This document shows positions 59,801 to 64,000 of a DNA stretch of 64,000 nucleotides, piece by piece (position 1 is the first letter of the stretch; each line of letters starts with the position of its first letter). Source of the DNA: Cardiocondyla obscurior (taxonomy: Eukaryota > Arthropoda > Insecta > Hymenoptera > Formicidae); assembly GCF_019399895.1 (NCBI RefSeq), contig NC_091882.1, positions 4,898,001 to 4,962,000 of the forward strand, written 5' to 3'. Both the position numbers and the translations under genes were made by a program. The notes under the pieces were generated by a model that had not been told where the DNA came from, ran no database searches, and saw only the letters and a program-made list of their open reading frames with translations.

Positions 59801-62800
59801 GTCACGTGAGCATCTGCTGACGTCACCGCACGACGTCGTGTGGTCAGATTTTCAAAAATTTCTTTGTTTTTGTCAATATCTTCGCCTCTGGAGGAATAGG
59901 ACGCTAAAAATAATCACGTAGGCATCTGCTGACGTCACCGCACGACGTCACGTGGTCAGATTTTCAAAAATTTTTTTTTCGTTTTTCGTCAATATCTTCG
60001 CCTTTGGAAGGGGTAGGACGCTAAAAATGGTCGTGAACATTGCTGACGTCACCGCACGACGTCACGTAATCAGATTTTCAAAATTTTTTTTGTTTTTCGT
60101 CAATATCTTCGCTTCTGGAAGGGTAGGACGCTAAAAATGGTCACGTGGGCATCTGCTGACGTCACCGCACGACGTCACGTGGTCAGATTTTCAAAAATTT
60201 TTTTTTTGGTTTTCGTCAATATTTCGATCCTGAATAAGGTAGGACGCTAAAAATGATCACGTGAACATCTGCGTCACCGCACGACGTCACGTGGTCAAAT
60301 TTTCAAAAATTTCTTTTTGTTTTTCGTCAATATTTTGCCCCTGGAAGGGTAAACGCTAAAAATGGTCACGTAAACATCTGCTGACGTCACCGCACGACGT
60401 CACGTGGTCAGATTTTCAAAAATTTATTTTTGTTTTTCGTCAATATCTTCGCGTCTGGAAGGGGTAGGACGCTAAAAATGATCACGTGGGCATCTGCTGA
60501 CGTCACCGCACGACGTCACATGGTAAGATTTTCAAAAATTTCTTTTTCGTTTTTCGTCAATATCTTCGCCACTGGAAAGGGTAAAACGCTAAAAATAGTC
60601 ACGTGGGCATCTGCTGACGTCACCGCACGTCACGTGGTCAGATTTTCAAAAATTTTTTTTTCGTTTTTTGTCAATATCATCGCCCCTGGAGAAGGTAGGA
60701 CGCTAAAAATGGTCACGTGGGCATCTGCTGACGTCACCGCACGATGTCACATGGTCAGATTTTCAAAAATTTCTATTTTGTTTCTCGTCAATATCTTCGC
60801 TTCTGTAAGGGGTAAAACGCTAAAAATGGTCACGTAAGAATCTGCTGACGTCACCGCACGACGTCACGTGGTCAGATTTTCAGAAATTTTTTTTTTGTTT
60901 TTCGTCAATATTTCGATCCTGAATAAGGGTAGGACGCTAAAAATGGTCACGTGAACATCTGCTGACGTCACCGCACGACGTCGTGGTCAAATTTTCAAAA
61001 ATTTCTTTTTGTTTTCGTCAATATTTTCGCCCCTGGAAGGGTAGGACGCTAAAAATGGTCACGTGGGCATCTGCTGACGTCACCGCACGACGTCACGTGG
61101 TCAGATTTTCAAAAATTTTATTTTTGTTCTTCGTCAATATCTTCGCGTCTGGAAGGGGTAGGACGCTAAAAATGATCACGTGGGCATCTGCTGACGTCAC
61201 CGCACGACGTCACATGGTCAGATTTTCAAAAATTTCTTTTTCGTTTCTTGTCAATATCTTCGCTTCTGAAGTAAGTAGGACGCTAAAAATGATCTCGTGG
61301 GCATCTGCTGACGTCACCGCACGACGTCACATGGTCAGATTTTCAAAAATTTTTTTTTCGTTTTTCGTCAATATCTTCGCCCCTGGAAATAGTAGGACGC
61401 TAAAAATGATCACGTGAACATCTGCTGACGTCACCGCACGACGTCACGTAGTGAGATTTTCAAAATTTTTTTTTTCGTTTTTCGTCAATATCTTCGCTTC
61501 TGGAAAGGGTAGGACGCTAAAAATGGTCACGTGGGCATCTGCTGACGTCACCGCACGACGTCACGTAATCAGATTTTCAAAAACTTCTTCTTTGTTTATC
61601 GTCAATATCTTCGCCTCTGGAGGGAATAGGACGCTAAAAATGGTCACGTAGGCATCTGCTGACGTCACCGCACGACGTCACGTAATCAGATTTTCAAAAA
61701 TTTTCTTTTCGTTTTTCGTCAATATCTTTGTTCGCGGAAAAAGTAAGAAGCTGATAATAGTTACGTGGGCATCTGCTGACGTCACCGCACAACGTCACGT
61801 GGTCAGATTTTCAAAAATTTTTTTTGTTTTCTGTCAATATCTTCGCCTCTGGAAAAGTTAGAACGCTAAAAATGGTCACGTGGGCATCTGCTGACGTCAC
61901 CGCACGACGTCACGTGGTCAAATTTTCAAAAATTTTTTTTGTTTTTCGTCAATATCTTCGCTTCTGGAGAGGGTAGAACGCTAAAAATGGTCACGTGGAC
62001 ATCTGCTGACGTCACCGCACGACGTCACGTGGTCAAATTTTAAAAATTTTTTTTGTTTTTCGTCAATATCTCCTGGAAAAGGAACGCTAAAAATGGTCAC
62101 GTGGGCATCTGCTGACGTCACCGCACGACGTCACGTAGTCAGATTTTCAAAAATTTTTTTTTCGTTTTTCGTCAATATCATCGCTTCTGGAGGGGGTAGG
62201 ACGATGAAAATGGTCACGTGGGCATCTGCTGACGTCACCGCTTGTCACGTGGTCAGATTTTCAAAAATTTTTTTTTGTTTTTCGTCAATATCTTCGCCGA
62301 AAGGGTAGGACGCTGAAAATGGTCACGTGGGCATTTGCTGACGTCACCGCACGACGTCACGTGGTCAGATTTTCAAAAATTTTTTTTTGTTTTTCGTCAA
62401 TATCTTCGCTTCTGGAAAAGGTAGGACGCTAAAAATCACGTGGGCATTTGCTGACGTCACTGCACAACGCAACGTGGTCAGATTTTCAAAAATTTCTTTT
62501 GTTTTTGTCAATATCTTCGCCCTGAAGGTAGGACGCTAAAAATGGTCACGTGGGCATCTGCTGACGTCACCGCACGACGTCACATGGTCAGATTTTCAAA
62601 AATTTCTATTTTGTTTCTCGTCAATATCTTCGCCCCTGGAGGGGGTAGGACGCTAAAAATGGTCACGTGAAAATCTGCTGACGTCACCGCACGACGTAAA
62701 ATAATCATATTTTCAAAAACTTCTTTTTTGTTTTTCGTTAATATTTCCGCTCCTGGAGGGGGTAGGACGCTGAAAATAATCACGTGGGCATTTGCTGACG

Positions 62801-64000
62801 TCACAGCACGACATCACGTGATCAAATTTCAAAAATTTTATTTTTGTTTTTTGTCAATATCTTCGCTTCTGGAAAGGGTAAGACGCTAAAAATGATCACA
62901 TGGGCATCTGCTGACGTCACCGCACGACGTCACATGGTCAAATTTTCAAAAATTTTTTTTTCGTTTTTTGTCAATATCTTCGCCCCTGGAGAGGGTAGGA
63001 CGATAAAAATGGTCACGTAAGCATCTGCTGACGTCACCGCACGACGTAAAATGGTCATATTTTCAAAAATTTCTTTTTTGATTTTTGTCAATATCTTCGC
63101 CCCTGGATGGTGTAGGACGCTAAAAATGATCACGTGGGCATCTGCTGACGTCACCGCACGACGTCACGTGGTCAGATTTTCAAAAATTTTTTTTTCGTTT
63201 TTCGTCAATATCACCGCTTCTGGAAGGGGTAGAACGCTGAAAATAATCACGTGGGCATCTGCTGACGTCACCGCACGACATCACGTGATCAGATCTTCAA
63301 AAATTTTATTTTTTTTCTTCGTCAATATCTTCGCTTCTGGAGGGGGTAGAACGCTAAAAATGATTACGTGGGCATCTGCTGACGTCACCGCACGACGTCA
63401 CATGGTCAAATTTTCAAAAATTTTTTTTTCGTTTTTCGTCAATATCTTCGCCCTGGAGGTAGGACGCTAAAAATGGTCACGTGAAAATCTGCTGACGTCA
63501 CCGCACGACGTAAAATAATCATATTTTCAAAAACTTCTTTTTTGTTTTTCGTTAATATTTCCGCTCCTGGAGGGGGTAGGACGTTAAAAATGATTACGTG
63601 AACATCTGCCTACGTCACCGCACGACGTCACGTGGTCAAATTTTCAAAAATTTTTTTTTTGTTTTTCGTCAATATTTTCGCCCCTGGAAAGGGTAAAACG
63701 CTAAAAATGGTCACGTAAACATCTGCTGACGTCACCGCACGACGTCACGAGGTCAGATCTTCAAAAATTTTATTTTTGTTCTTCGTCAATATCTTCGCTT
63801 CTGGAAGGGGTAGGACGCAAAAAATGGTCACGTGGGCATCTGCTGACGTCACCGCACGACGTCACGTGGTCAGATTTTCAAAAATTTTCTTTTTGATTTT
63901 CGTCAACATTTCCGATCCTGAATAAGGTAGGACGTTAAAAATGATTACGTGAACATCTGCCTACGTCACCGCACGACGTCACGTGGTCAAATTTTCAAAA
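56800..64000. repeat. Family B right-hand subfamily (GCTAAAAATGGTC type)
   Basis: Here monomers change to GACGCTAAAAATGGTCACG with linkers such as CTTCGCCCCTGGAAGGGGTAG, and CACATGGTC or CACGTAATC variants of the second E-box are common. A block at about 58735-59015 is repeated at about 63575-63835. Marker GATCCTGAATAAGGTAGGAC appears near 58744, 60225, 60917 and 63912. Confidence 0.8.

Larger units (their letters stand above)
19681..64000. repeat. Satellite family B, monomer about 110-117 bp, array continuing past the window edge
   Basis: Head-to-tail monomers with consensus landmarks GTCACGTGGGCATCTGCTG, ACGTCACCGCACGACGTCAC, GTGGTCAGATTTTCAAAAAT, a T run, CGTTTTTCGTCAATATCTC and a variable CGCCTCTGGAGAAGTAGG linker. 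Length over period gives roughly 385 copies in view. The family is related to A along the whole monomer. Only tandem satellite is seen across these 44 kb: no gene, no other mobile element, no interruption. Confidence 0.96.

Noticed and set aside
19773..63470. Many 60-210-aa frames in satellite B (units such as VTWASADVTARRHVVRFSK and its reverse-strand partner)
   Set aside because: Translation of the tandem monomer. No independent start, end or domain evidence for a gene.
19681..64000. CRISPR-like array because of regular repeats with variable linkers
   Set aside because: The monomers are contiguous and related along their whole length, including the variable linker; there are no unique spacers, no cas genes, and the context is eukaryotic.
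19681..64000. Origin of replication or enhancer function for the palindrome array
   Set aside because: The palindromes are real, but nothing in the sequence alone separates an origin or enhancer from satellite structure, so only the motif observation is reported.

Overview
The window looks like nuclear DNA of an animal, most likely an arthropod and probably an insect. It holds a Polinton/Maverick-type element (adintovirus-like, protein-primed), a hAT DNA transposon with an 8-bp target duplication and a short intron, and very long AT-rich tandem satellite arrays. I see no bacterial-style operons, rRNA, tRNA or CRISPR. The order of insect (Hymenoptera is a guess from the GC-rich Polinton set in AT-rich DNA) cannot be fixed by eye.

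Region 1 (1-13.4 kb) is a decaying Polinton. From the left: the 3' part of the family B DNA polymerase (+, frameshifted); a 1.66-kb repeat-rich spacer; then three genes on the minus strand, namely a chromodomain integrase, a 383-aa unknown protein and the packaging ATPase. A divergent promoter follows, then plus-strand genes: a 93-aa unknown protein, a phospholipase A2/pVI-like virion protein (frameshifted), an adenain-like maturation protease (intact), the penton-like minor capsid protein (broken) and the hexon-like major capsid protein (one stop plus one frameshift). Together these are the replication, integration, packaging, maturation and capsid genes of a virus-like element. Because the polymerase and both capsid genes are broken, this copy is a relic.

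Region 2 (5777-9404) is a 3.63-kb hAT element inserted into the ATPase gene. It has about 460-480-bp terminal inverted repeats, a perfect 8-bp target duplication, 55-bp subterminal repeats and a transposase gene that has lost its catalytic core. It also holds a small intron-containing minus-strand gene that is easy to miss.

Region 3 (about 13.49-64.0 kb) is tandem satellite. Family A (13.49-19.68 kb) and family B (19.68 kb to the right edge) both have a monomer near 117 bp and are related along their whole length. Family B monomers carry a dense set of palindromes: a CRE-type TGACGTCA and two CACGTG E-boxes per unit. B divides into an older mixed segment, a homogenised core (about 24.8-44.5 kb), a segment with a higher-order repeat of about 4 kb (about 46.2-56.8 kb) and a distinct right-hand subfamily (about 56.8-64 kb). 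The many open frames in the satellites come from the period being 39 codons and are not treated as genes. Repeat boundaries and copy numbers were read by eye and are approximate.
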